A stretch of 22,950 nt of DNA from positions 1 through 22,950 of the forward strand of contig LT649498.1 of assembly GCA_900128395.1 (NCBI GenBank), written 5' to 3'. Origin of the DNA: Stramenopiles sp. TOSAG23-2 (lineage: Eukaryota; Sar). Position numbers and translations under genes: made by a program. Below, piece by piece: positions 1 to 7,533 of this stretch (within the stretch, counting starts at the first letter, position 1; each line of letters begins with the position of its first letter). The notes under the pieces were generated by a model. That model did not search any database, had not been told where the DNA came from, and saw nothing but the letters and a program-made list of their open reading frames with translations.

Positions 1-556
1 GTGCATTCACCCCATTGTTCGGATCAACCAATGTTAAAGTCGTTTTAGCAGTATTACTTGCGCTTCCTTCGAAAAGCAAAGGACCTTTAATCCTACCAGT
101 TATTGTCAAACGATCGCTAGTTGCATCACCAATAGCTACATTTCCTTTCAAAGTGGAAGCACCAGAAACAGTTAATGCACTCCCTGAAGCAATTGTACCA
201 AAGGACGCTATTGATGCTAAATTACCATTTGTTATAATTGTTCCAGTCGTCGCAGGCCACACTACTTTGCATGCTGATGACGCGGATTCAAACGTTAATG
301 ATGTTTTTTTTGTATCACTACTTGCTCTTTTAAATTTAAGTGGAGTCGCTAATAGAATCCTAGATTTTATTACCGTCGTATCAGCTTCTGCATTCCCAAG
401 ATTTAAATCCCCGGTAACGTCAACAGTACCTGATACAGTCAATGTTGTCAAACTTGGCAAATCAGTAAGATCGTTTGTATTACCATCAGTAATAATGGTT
501 CCACCGGTATTTGGTAATGTAATAGTTTTATCAGTTGATGTGGCGTTTAAAGTATT
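1..556 (-). CDS. Partial repeat protein with tail-fibre-like 86-aa units (C-terminal side runs off the window)
   Basis: The minus strand is open without stops from about position 617 down to base 1, and the part below 556 has clear repeat structure. Two units are visible: one contains TLPNTGGTIITDGN followed by LTVSGTVDVTGDLNLGN, the next contains VWPATTGTIITNGN followed by LTVSGASTLKGNVAIGD. The equivalent Pro residues lie 86 codons apart. The pattern of a GTIIT turn, then a short Thr/Ser/Val beta block, then a (N/D)(L/V)xxGDA block resembles the beta-rich repeats of phage tail-fibre or adhesin-like proteins, which are also found in large repeat proteins of marine protists. No start codon is in the window and the 3' end lies beyond base 1. 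The plus strand is also open here, but its translation shows no repeat logic beyond the mirror of this one. Family resemblance is recalled, not searched; function is unknown, and a surface or structural role is only inference. Confidence 0.6.
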
Positions 557-941
557 TGATGAAGATAATGGTGGTAGTATTGATGATGAAGAGTTTGAAA
601 ACTTAATGAAAATGCTTGGTTACAATATGTCTGATGAAGAGTTAAGTGCAATATTTAATGCAGTTGATGAAGAAGGTGAAGGTGAAATTTTGTTTCATGA
701 TTTTTTAACATTAATGGTTGTATTGATGGAAAACGATACGGAAGAATTAAATTTAATTAATGCTTTTGAAACAATAGATGAAAAAAATAGTGGATTAATA
801 TCTGTAGAGCATGTCCGTAATATATTAACCACAATAGGTGAGCAAATGACTACGAAAGAAATAGAAAAATTTATTGAAAACACAGATTTAGATAATGATG
901 GCATGGTTAGTATCAATGATATTCAACGAATGTTAGCTTAG
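540..941 (+). CDS. Four-EF-hand calcium-binding protein, centrin/calmodulin-like, 5' end missing
   Basis: About 133 residues end at TAA 939-941. Four EF-hand loops are visible: 558-593 (DEDNGGSIDDEE), 666-701 (DEEGEGEILFHD), 777-812 (DEKNSGLISVEH) and 885-920 (DLDNDGMVSIND). Spacing and order match calmodulin and centrin, with two lobes joined by a short linker. Loops 1 and 4 keep Asp/Asn at the calcium positions. Loop 2 has Glu in place of usual Asp/Asn ligands and its last position is Asp rather than Glu. Loop 3 ends in His instead of Glu, so loops 2 and 3 may bind weakly. The recognisable protein starts abruptly at VAFKVFDED, in the middle of the first E helix. The 10-20 residues and start codon that normally precede it are absent. 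The frame stays open upstream to about base 15, but that part is antisense to the repeat protein and has no EF-hand character. Either a first exon lies elsewhere, with a possible acceptor TTTTATCAG at 525-534, or the gene is truncated at a rearrangement or assembly joint. Confidence 0.75.
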   Translation: MAFKVFDEDNGGSIDDEEFENLMKMLGYNMSDEELSAIFNAVDEEGEGEILFHDFLTLMVVLMENDTEELNLINAFETIDEKNSGLISVEHVRNILTTIGEQMTTKEIEKFIENTDLDNDGMVSINDIQRMLA

Positions 942-1415
942 GTAAAAAAAATATATATTTTTTTTTAATTTTTAGGACGAGAGGAAAATAAAATAGTCTT
1001 TATATAATTATATTTTGTGTGATTTAATTTATACTCGTACTTCGTACGAAGTACGCATAAATATGATTAATAACATGGATGCATTAAAACTTATTTTTTA
1101 ATTTACTCATATTGATAATTCCTGACACTTGTGTTTTAATTTTTATACTCGTACACACATTTTATAAAATTGTTTAATACGTAGTAATTGTTTATATTAA
1201 TTAAATACAATGATATACTTCGTATAATTTTAATATTTAGTAAAAATCTCGCATATCAAATGATGCTTAAAAATATAATATAATGAAATATAATGCATAT
1301 TTTATTAATTACATATTTAAATAAAACACAACATTCACAACAACAACTTTCCTTACAAGGACTATATCGCATATCTTTATTTTACAAAGTTCGTAATACT
1401 GACCGTATATTTTCT
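942..1415. other. AT-rich spacer between two 3' ends, with a perfect 20-bp palindrome
   Basis: This convergent spacer lies between the EF-hand gene and the M23-like gene and shows no convincing coding segment. It carries a perfect palindrome at 1036-1055 and a further CTTCGTA copy at 1215-1227 (TATACTTCGTATA). The spacer presumably holds the two polyadenylation regions, but no canonical signal could be singled out in such AT-rich DNA. Confidence 0.6.
1036..1055. repeat. Perfect 20-bp palindrome CGTACTTCGTACGAAGTACG
   Basis: The left half CGTACTTCGT is the exact reverse complement of the right half ACGAAGTACG, with no loop. The CTTCGTA/TACGAAG core recurs in other spacers of this window (1215, 6270, 6347, 6578, and as TACGAAGCGTA at 21038, 21070 and 21351). 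It lies about 95 bases beyond the EF-hand stop codon. Confidence 0.85.
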
Positions 1416-2801
1416 CTACTTTAAACAATACAAACCATTTTCTGTGTAATATTTACCTGCTTCTGGAATAAAATAAATTTCATCATCATCATCATTACCA
1501 CCATTTTTTGCATTACCATCTTTAGTTTCATCATTTGTTTCAGAATATTTTTTAAAACCAAATGGTATTGTTGGTGCATCTTTTCTATCTGTATCATGCA
1601 TTTGTATATGCAAATGTGGCCTAGGACAAAAACCAACATCGCCACTATTGCATATATGTTGGCCACGTTTCACCTTCTCCCCTAATTTTACTAAAACACT
1701 ATTAGCTTGAATATGAACATATTCAACATATTGTCCATCATCTAATTTTAACATGATAGAATTCCATTTATATAAATTCGATGCATGAATTCCACCAACT
1801 ATATTATCTTGTTTTATATCAACTACAATGCCATCCGAGACAGCATAAATAGGAGTATCTACAGGGCATTCTAAATCTATTGCATGTAATGTAGCTTTGA
1901 AAAAATGTGTAAAACATCCGCAAAATCCTTGTGAACATAAAATAGGTTTTGCATTCATTGCACTGATAGCAGTCGTATTATTATTATTATTATTATTATT
2001 CATGACCATTTTTGTTGATGATACCGTATTGTTATCATTAGTATCATTCATATCAGTTAATAAATTTAATTTAAATGGAAATATATAATTACAATATTTT
2101 TCTTTTTCTTTAATAGTGTTCAAAACTTGCTTTCCATTACTATATAAATTTGTAATTAATGGCGAAGTGTATTGAAATAAAGATATATCTTGTATATCTG
2201 AATACAAATTATATTGATTATTATTATTGTTGTTGTTTACATTATTATTATTATCATCCTTATCATTAGTATTATTTGTGATGGACATAGTTAACGGTTC
2301 AAGATAACATACATCAATTAATTTTCTTGGTTCTAACACAATAACAAATGTTGAACATTCAAAAAGGTTTCCTTTTGTATCTCTTGCTTCTCCTTTATCC
2401 ATCGCTTCCATATTTACATTATACAAATTACAGGAAACGGAAATGTAAAATGTTCGTATATTATTATTATGTTTGTTTATACATGTCAATAAACCACTTT
2501 CTGGATCAATTGATATATCTGGCATTTGATCTTCATTATCAACAGTCAAGCCAAAATCTTCTGGAGCAAACGTGTCAATGCCTACAATCCAATTTGGTGG
2601 TTTATTATCATGTATAATATGACAACCTGGAGCAGCTTGTAAGACGAAATTACCTTTTACTTTATGTCGTTGATTATTATTATTACCTTTCTTTTTCTTT
2701 GATGATTTCTTTTTTTTCTTTTTCTTTTTATTGTTATTAATATTGTTGTTCTTATTGTTACTTGTTGCATCTAATTTTGCAAAATCTTCTACGACTTGCA
2801 T
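1416..2801 (-). CDS. M23/LytM-type zinc metallopeptidase-domain protein with Asn/Lys-rich low-complexity regions
   Basis: This is a 461-aa single-exon frame from ATG at 2801. Residues 1-55 hold an Asn-rich stretch and a run of eight lysines. About 60-180 is an unassigned globular region, and 185-290 contains several Asn tracts. Residues about 290-425 match the duplicated-hairpin (M23) fold: FTH (H299), then AIDLECPVDTPIYAVSDGIVVDI with D309, then VEYVHI (H363), GEKVKRGQHICNSGDVG, and PHLHIQM (H396, H398). H299, D309 and H398 are the expected zinc ligands, with H363/H396 as catalytic histidines. The spacing of the first His to the Asp (10 residues) fits the M23 subgroup with SHS...YAIDF rather than classical HxxxD LytM. 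M23 enzymes normally cut peptidoglycan cross-bridges or act as scaffolds. There is no signal peptide, so the protein may be intracellular, and its substrate in a eukaryote is unknown. Bacterial ancestry is inferred. Function is moderately sure, fold is well supported. Confidence 0.75.
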   Translation of the reverse strand: MQVVEDFAKLDATSNNKNNNINNNKKKKKKKKSSKKKKGNNNNQRHKVKGNFVLQAAPGCHIIHDNKPPNWIVGIDTFAPEDFGLTVDNEDQMPDISIDPESGLLTCINKHNNNIRTFYISVSCNLYNVNMEAMDKGEARDTKGNLFECSTFVIVLEPRKLIDVCYLEPLTMSITNNTNDKDDNNNNVNNNNNNNQYNLYSDIQDISLFQYTSPLITNLYSNGKQVLNTIKEKEKYCNYIFPFKLNLLTDMNDTNDNNTVSSTKMVMNNNNNNNNTTAISAMNAKPILCSQGFCGCFTHFFKATLHAIDLECPVDTPIYAVSDGIVVDIKQDNIVGGIHASNLYKWNSIMLKLDDGQYVEYVHIQANSVLVKLGEKVKRGQHICNSGDVGFCPRPHLHIQMHDTDRKDAPTIPFGFKKYSETNDETKDGNAKNGGNDDDDEIYFIPEAGKYYTENGLYCLK

Positions 2802-3180
2802 TTTATTTATCTATTATTGAATCAATAGATTTAATTTCTTTATGATCTACGTTTACGTAATGTTATAAACTAGTATGTATGTCTATATTGATGTTTTAAG
2901 TTAAGAATTATTTGATTATATATAAATATAGCTAAAGTGTTGGCTGTAGTTTTATGTAATAAAGGAGAGCTACTAGTAGTTTAAGTCGTTGGTTGTTATT
3001 TGTTTAAGGGATTTATAATATAGTAATATATAAATAATATACGAGATGAGATAGCTACAATTTATCGATATGGTAGAGATGAAGATATTTTATCATAGTC
3101 TCTATTATTAATATTAGTATATTATAATTATTACATACACAGAATAGAAATATATATATGTATATGCACCACACACCCTT
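2802..3180. other. AT-rich spacer, no gene seen
   Basis: This is the upstream region of the minus-strand M23-like gene and the downstream region of the minus-strand thioredoxin-fold gene. Only short chance frames are present on either strand. No tRNA-like or repeat structure was recognised. Confidence 0.5.
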
Positions 3181-3591
3181 TTACATAATTTTCATATGAC
3201 CATCTTGTGCACCATCGCTGGAATAATTTGCAAGTGATTCATTGACAGTCTCTCCAATTTTATATGTATCAAATAAATAATTAACAATATCACCACTTTC
3301 GGCCATTTCAATTCCAGTATTTGGATCAATTAAAAATGGTAATTTGACAATTTGCTTTTTTAATAATTTACCAATAAGCTTTCTACTTGATGATAAATGA
3401 GACATATATTTATTACGAAATTCAATAAGATTCCGCAATGTTCCATGAGCACAATTTTTCAATATATAAGGTAGCTCCAACGATGATAAAGCTTCACGAA
3501 CTAATTTACAAAATGGTGATGATTCCATAGAGTACAAAATTAATTTTTTCTTTGGATTCTTAGAAGGTGTTCTTAACAATCCATAATATGC
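3181..3591 (-). CDS. Thioredoxin-fold / GST N-terminal-domain protein, 5' part unresolved
   Basis: The frame runs from an in-frame stop at 3594 to TAA at 3181-3183, about 136 codons. It contains KKKLILYSMESSPFCKLVRE, a beta-strand followed by an S-P-F-C-K active-site-like turn and helix. It continues with ELPYILKNCAHGT, KLPFLIDPNTGIEMAESGDIV and NYLFDTYKIG. The order ...SPFC...LPY...VPFL(I/V)DPNTG...ES.DIV.YL is that of the GST_N/glutaredoxin-like proteins of plants and algae, where two such domains usually stand in tandem. Only one domain is seen here. No ATG precedes the first beta-strand in this frame: the first Met lies inside it, in YSMESS. A 5' exon is therefore probably missing from this model, perhaps joined at an acceptor-like AAG near 3594. 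One cysteine is present in the active-site turn, so a monothiol or purely structural role is possible. Substrate is unknown. Confidence 0.6.
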   Translation of the reverse strand, partial: AYYGLLRTPSKNPKKKLILYSMESSPFCKLVREALSSLELPYILKNCAHGTLRNLIEFRNKYMSHLSSSRKLIGKLLKKQIVKLPFLIDPNTGIEMAESGDIVNYLFDTYKIGETVNESLANYSSDGAQDGHMKIM

Positions 3592-3603
3592 TTAAAGCCG
3601 GAT

Positions 3604-3974
3604 ATGTTTTTATCAGAATGTGCCAAGGATTTACTGAGTATGAATGTAACAAGAAGGCCGCCAGCTCTATATTATGCCTGTCCCAATGGGAAATCTTTGG
3701 ATGAATTAGTGGAAGGCCTACAACATATTGGTCAACTAGGAGCATGGCATTTTGTTGCATTACATTGAAATTTATTTTATAAAGATGTGTCCACAAAAAC
3801 AACATAAAATATGTATTTCAATGCTCTGTACCTGCTACTGTATAATCCAAACCTCTTCATTCATGTTCCTATCAGGGTCTACAGCCATCTGCCGTAAAAA
3901 TTCTCATCACCGCCGCCCCGCCGTTGACACCAGAGGCATTTCCTGGTCCAAATCTACGTTTTCCCCGCCGTTGA
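3604..3974 (+). CDS. Possible small two-exon protein of unknown function (tentative)
   Basis: An ATG at 3604 opens a frame to TGA 3766-3768 that reads like protein: MFLSECAKDLLSMNV, RRPPALYYACPNGKSLDELV, EGLQHIGQLGAWHF. A second plausible segment lies at 3876-3974 behind CCTATCAG. It begins GLQPSAVKILITAAPPL, continues TPEAFPGPNLRFPRR and ends at TGA. Joining 3604-3753 to 3876-3971 in phase 0 would give 82 residues, but the donor (GTTGCA at 3754) is weak, so the join is inferred. The second segment lies in a locally GC-rich patch (3905-3970) unlike the surroundings. The start lies about 12 bases from the 5' limit of the minus-strand thioredoxin-fold frame, so the two would be head to head. 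No family was recognised. Confidence 0.3.
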
Positions 3975-4198
3975 ACTTTCAAAATATATATAGACTTTAC
4001 AAGAGGTGAATATATTCCTGCAAACTGCTCTGCCTTGCATATTCTATACAAATGATATAATATAGAAACATATATTATATCACATTCAACAACAACATTA
4101 AACAATATTCAATTCGTATACATCCCCCGTTTTTCTATCTTTAAGCAACATCCACCTTTTATATTTAAAACAAAAAGTTTTATATATTAATTTAAAAA

Positions 4199-6193
4199 AT
4201 GAATAATAGAAACAAACGTGGACCAATGAGTATTGTTGTTATTAATTATGAAAATCAAAATGTATATATAACTATCATAATAACAATATTATTAATTGGA
4301 TATTATCCATTGTTTTCAAATTTCATAAATAGCGATGGTTTAGAAATGCTACAATCAGAACCAATCCAAACCGATGATATTTTGGCGTTACCGCACCAGT
4401 GGACCTTTCTTTCAACATGGGATGACGATGGTAATTTCCTTGAAAATGAAATGATACATAAATTGGATTTTAAACATTTACAACAAATGTTTATGGCTGT
4501 ACGTATTAATGTTTGGGAACCGCTTGGATGGATTATGAAAGCTTTTGTATATAATTTTTGTGGCTTATCCTCAATTGCAAATCGGATTGCTGCATTTCTA
4601 TTGCACACTGTAAATACATTGTTGTTGAGGGAATTAATTGATTGGGTTTTGAAGAAACGATTCAATGCACGTTGTGGCAACAGCTCATTAGTTGGTGCTC
4701 TTTTTTTTGGCATTCATCCTTTAAATGTGGAAGTTATTGGATGGCCAAGTGCAAATCCATATACATTATCATGCACATTTTCGATTATATCATTGTTATA
4801 TTATACAAAACATGTAGATTATAATTATTATAGTAGTATTAATACTAATAATACGAAAGATAATAATAATTCAACATCATATTTTTATCTTTACATATCA
4901 ACCATTTTTTATTTTTTTGCTGTAATGTCAAAAGGTGTTGCATTGACAATACCAATTGCTATATTGGCAATTGATTGTGCATTGTTAAATCGTCAATATT
5001 TACAAAACAATGCAATTGGAGATTTGTTTAAAGATTTAGTTATTCATTGTTTAAAACGTGTTATATATGCAATCGCGGTAATTATTGCATTTTTTGCAAC
5101 TGTTATGGCAAATATGGATGGGACAAACCCAATGTTGGATACCATTAAGTTAACAACTGCACAACGTATTATGAAAGCGTTTTCATGCTTTACATTTTTT
5201 ATTGGTAAAATTATATACCCAGCATCATTACATGCACATTATCAAGTACATGAGTGGAAATTAGATGTTAACAATGTTAGTAATGATGTTTTAATTAGTA
5301 TAATTTTCATTTGCATTATTACATGTATTTGCATAGTGAAATTAAAATCTAATCCGGAACTATTTGGATTTTGGTTATATTTCATTGTCATGATGTTGCC
5401 TGTTACTGGAATTATACAACATGGTATGATAGCTATGGGTGGGGATCGTTACATGTATTTGCCAATGTTAGGTGTGAGCGTTATGATAAGTTTTATTTAT
5501 CATAGTAATCTAGTGCATAATAATGACATGGATGATTTGATTGAAAATGAAGAAAAAGATGAAGATATTAATATTATGGAAAATCAGGAAGTCGAAGAGG
5601 ATGATAGTGATGACAATGAACGTATATATTCTAATGTTAGATCGATGCCTAAGAGTATTGATACAATCTGTTTCAGTGTGTTGATATTGTATATTGTATT
5701 AACGAAAAGACAAATAGGTACATGGCATAATGATATAACGTTATGGACCCACAACACCAAGCAGGATCCAACAGATTGGAGAAGTATGGATCAATTGGTA
5801 GAATTTTATGTGAAAAAAAATTATGTTGATCATGCAATACCTTTCTTTGATCGTATTGAATGGTATTCTCCACAAGATGGTTTAAAAGCGGCGTTACATA
5901 TGGCAAAGTTTAGCATCTTGAAAGGCAAGACAATGGAAGCATGCCAACGATATCAGGAAGCAGCAGAAAAATTTAGTAACAATGCTGCATTGTACAATAA
6001 TTTAGGTGTATGTGCATTGCAAAAAGATAATAGGAAAGTTGGAATGGAAATGTTTACAAAGGCATTGGAGTATGCAGTAATTGATCGTGAAAAAAGGACT
6101 ATTACGCATAATATCAACACGTTGAAAGATGATATGGAAAACAATCCGGATGGTAGCAAAAGATATCGAGGTAGTCATTCATTGATTTTTTGA
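4199..6193 (+). CDS. TMTC-like multi-spanning membrane protein with C-terminal TPRs (putative ER glycosyltransferase-type)
   Basis: This is a 664-aa single-exon frame. It starts at the first ATG, which follows an A/T-rich leader ending TTTAAAAA. About eleven hydrophobic segments lie between residues 20 and 500. Between the first two is a loop with WDDDGNF and then VRINVWEPLGWIMKA. Family-like motifs follow: FFGIHPLNVEVIGWPSANPY, SKGVALTIPIAILAIDCALL and GGDRYMYLPMLG. This order matches the TMTC/DUF1736 type of GT-C-like proteins, whose animal members are ER O-mannosyltransferases with TPRs. An acidic, Asp/Glu-rich loop (about 440-480) precedes the last membrane segment. After it, WHNDITLWTHNTKQDP and at least two TPR-like units (FEFY..., AALYNNLGVCALQK) form the C-terminal part. 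Animal TMTCs have many more TPRs; this one has a short array, closer to bacterial and protist relatives. The catalytic assignment rests on similarity only. The protein ends in GSHSLIF, with no KDEL-type signal. Confidence 0.7.
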   Translation: MNNRNKRGPMSIVVINYENQNVYITIIITILLIGYYPLFSNFINSDGLEMLQSEPIQTDDILALPHQWTFLSTWDDDGNFLENEMIHKLDFKHLQQMFMAVRINVWEPLGWIMKAFVYNFCGLSSIANRIAAFLLHTVNTLLLRELIDWVLKKRFNARCGNSSLVGALFFGIHPLNVEVIGWPSANPYTLSCTFSIISLLYYTKHVDYNYYSSINTNNTKDNNNSTSYFYLYISTIFYFFAVMSKGVALTIPIAILAIDCALLNRQYLQNNAIGDLFKDLVIHCLKRVIYAIAVIIAFFATVMANMDGTNPMLDTIKLTTAQRIMKAFSCFTFFIGKIIYPASLHAHYQVHEWKLDVNNVSNDVLISIIFICIITCICIVKLKSNPELFGFWLYFIVMMLPVTGIIQHGMIAMGGDRYMYLPMLGVSVMISFIYHSNLVHNNDMDDLIENEEKDEDINIMENQEVEEDDSDDNERIYSNVRSMPKSIDTICFSVLILYIVLTKRQIGTWHNDITLWTHNTKQDPTDWRSMDQLVEFYVKKNYVDHAIPFFDRIEWYSPQDGLKAALHMAKFSILKGKTMEACQRYQEAAEKFSNNAALYNNLGVCALQKDNRKVGMEMFTKALEYAVIDREKRTITHNINTLKDDMENNPDGSKRYRGSHSLIF

Positions 6194-6825
6194 ACAAACA
6201 AAAATGATTTATAAGAGGGAGAAAAATGTTTTTTCTTTTTTTAACAAGTACACATGGATAATATTACAGTATATACTTCGTAAAAAATATGATTATATAC
6301 GTGTCGTATATACTCGTATGATATGTTTTTGTTGTGTGATTTTTTATACGAAGTATATAGTACCAGTAGCTCTATTTTCTATTATGATAACATGAAAATA
6401 TTAATCTAGATGATCTATTTTTGTTATTAATTATCATCAAGATATATAAAAACTATGATGTAATGATGTATCATATTTTATAAAAAAAAAAATAAAAAAA
6501 TAAATTATCATTAAATATAGTGTACGTACGTGTAATATTTTAATTTAAACCACTCTCATGCCTGTGTAACATATATATATACTTCGTATATATATATATA
6601 TATATATATACACATACAAACCTACACCATTCTCTTTGCGCATGTGTGTGTTAGTGTAATTTTTACGTACAAAAAAATCGTTGCACGTCCCCATGTTCAT
6701 ATCTACTGCCTCACGCTAAAAAATCAGATCATGACGTGCATACGTATATATTTTCATATTTAATATATATATAAAAATTGATATTTTCATCATCCTAATT
6801 TTTTTTATTATTGATACGAATATCA
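6194..6825. other. AT-rich spacer with inverted repeat and (AT)n tract
   Basis: Convergent 3' ends of the TMTC-like gene and riboflavin kinase face each other here. The spacer holds the inverted repeat 6270-6282/6347-6359, a third CTTCGTA copy at 6578-6590 and an (AT)n run from about 6571 to 6611. No coding segment is convincing. Confidence 0.55.
6270..6359. repeat. 13-bp inverted repeat around CTTCGTA/TACGAAG
   Basis: TATATACTTCGTA at 6270-6282 is the exact reverse complement of TACGAAGTATATA at 6347-6359, separated by 64 bases. It starts about 75 bases after the TMTC-like stop codon, so it could act in transcript 3' end formation, or be a remnant of a small mobile element. Neither role can be shown from sequence alone. 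Confidence 0.7.
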
Positions 6826-7443
6826 CTACATCTTATTATTATCTAGATCATTTTGAAATTCTTTGTAAGGTGATTGATCTAGCAATGATTTGCTTAGATC
6901 AATATCATCATGGATAGCTTTCTTTAAATTTTCCATTGTGGTAAAATCTAACTCTGGTCTTAAATATCCACATAATAAAATCTGTAAATAATAACCATAA
7001 AAATCTTCAGCAAACTCGTGCATTATATATGGTTCTATTGTCTTCTCTTTGTTTTTAAAATATGGATTCCAACCAATACTAACTACGGTTTTATATGTTA
7101 CATTGATAAAATCATCATCATGCTCATCATCATTTTTAGAATTATTTACTAATGCCTCTTTATTTTTGAACAATTTCGCCCAACCAAAATATATACCAGT
7201 ACCAAGCTCTTCAACATCTTCCTTTTGTTGTTTATTATCTGGATTATCAATTGGAATATTTGCTGTTGGTATACCTAATAATTTACTTCCACGTTGAAAT
7301 CCTTTCGTAACAACACCAGAAAATTTCAATGGTTTCGCTAGTAATGACATTTTTTCGTAACCAGGTGGTGGTATAAATGCCTTTGAAACTGTATTACTAT
7401 CGTCTGTATTTGTATTAATATCAGTTGTTTCTACGTTGGACAT
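6826..7443 (-). CDS. RFK: Riboflavin kinase (flavokinase)
   Basis: Transfers the ATP gamma-phosphate to riboflavin to give FMN. The 205-aa product starts at ATG 7443 (MSNVETTD). The frame is open further upstream but only from a TTG, so this ATG is preferred. Family motifs in order: FSGVVTKGFQRGSKLLGIPT with the PTAN motif at about residues 59-62 (Mg-ATP/flavin site), TGIYFGWAKL, VVSIGWNPYFKNKEKTIEPY whose Glu is the expected catalytic base, then IMHEFAEDFYGYYLQILLCG and YLRPELDF. Length and order match the stand-alone eukaryotic monofunctional enzyme (about 150-200 aa). It has no FAD-synthetase or HAD-phosphatase fusion. A 20-residue Thr/Asn/Asp-rich N-terminal extension and an Asn/Asp-rich insert (about 95-115) are lineage additions. 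No clear targeting peptide is seen, so it is probably cytosolic. The bases just before ATG (ATTTTATTGTAG, then GT, then ATG) resemble a splice acceptor, hinting at a 5'UTR intron. Confidence 0.93.
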   Translation of the reverse strand: MSNVETTDINTNTDDSNTVSKAFIPPPGYEKMSLLAKPLKFSGVVTKGFQRGSKLLGIPTANIPIDNPDNKQQKEDVEELGTGIYFGWAKLFKNKEALVNNSKNDDEHDDDFINVTYKTVVSIGWNPYFKNKEKTIEPYIMHEFAEDFYGYYLQILLCGYLRPELDFTTMENLKKAIHDDIDLSKSLLDQSPYKEFQNDLDNNKM

Positions 7444-7533
7444 ACCTACAATAAAATATAATAATAGAGTGAATAAATCTTGACGTAAATACAATTATTA
7501 TTTATTTTTATTAGGTTATATATATATATATAT

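Noticed and set aside
15-540. Plus-strand extension of the EF-hand frame as a 308-residue fusion protein
   Set aside because: The opposite strand shows ordered 86-aa repeats, while the plus translation has no known domain; the openness is explained as the mirror of the repeat coding.
2348-2617. Plus-strand frame inside the M23-like gene
   Set aside because: It is the antisense of Asn/Ser-rich coding sequence and has a Tyr/Leu-rich composition typical of such shadows.
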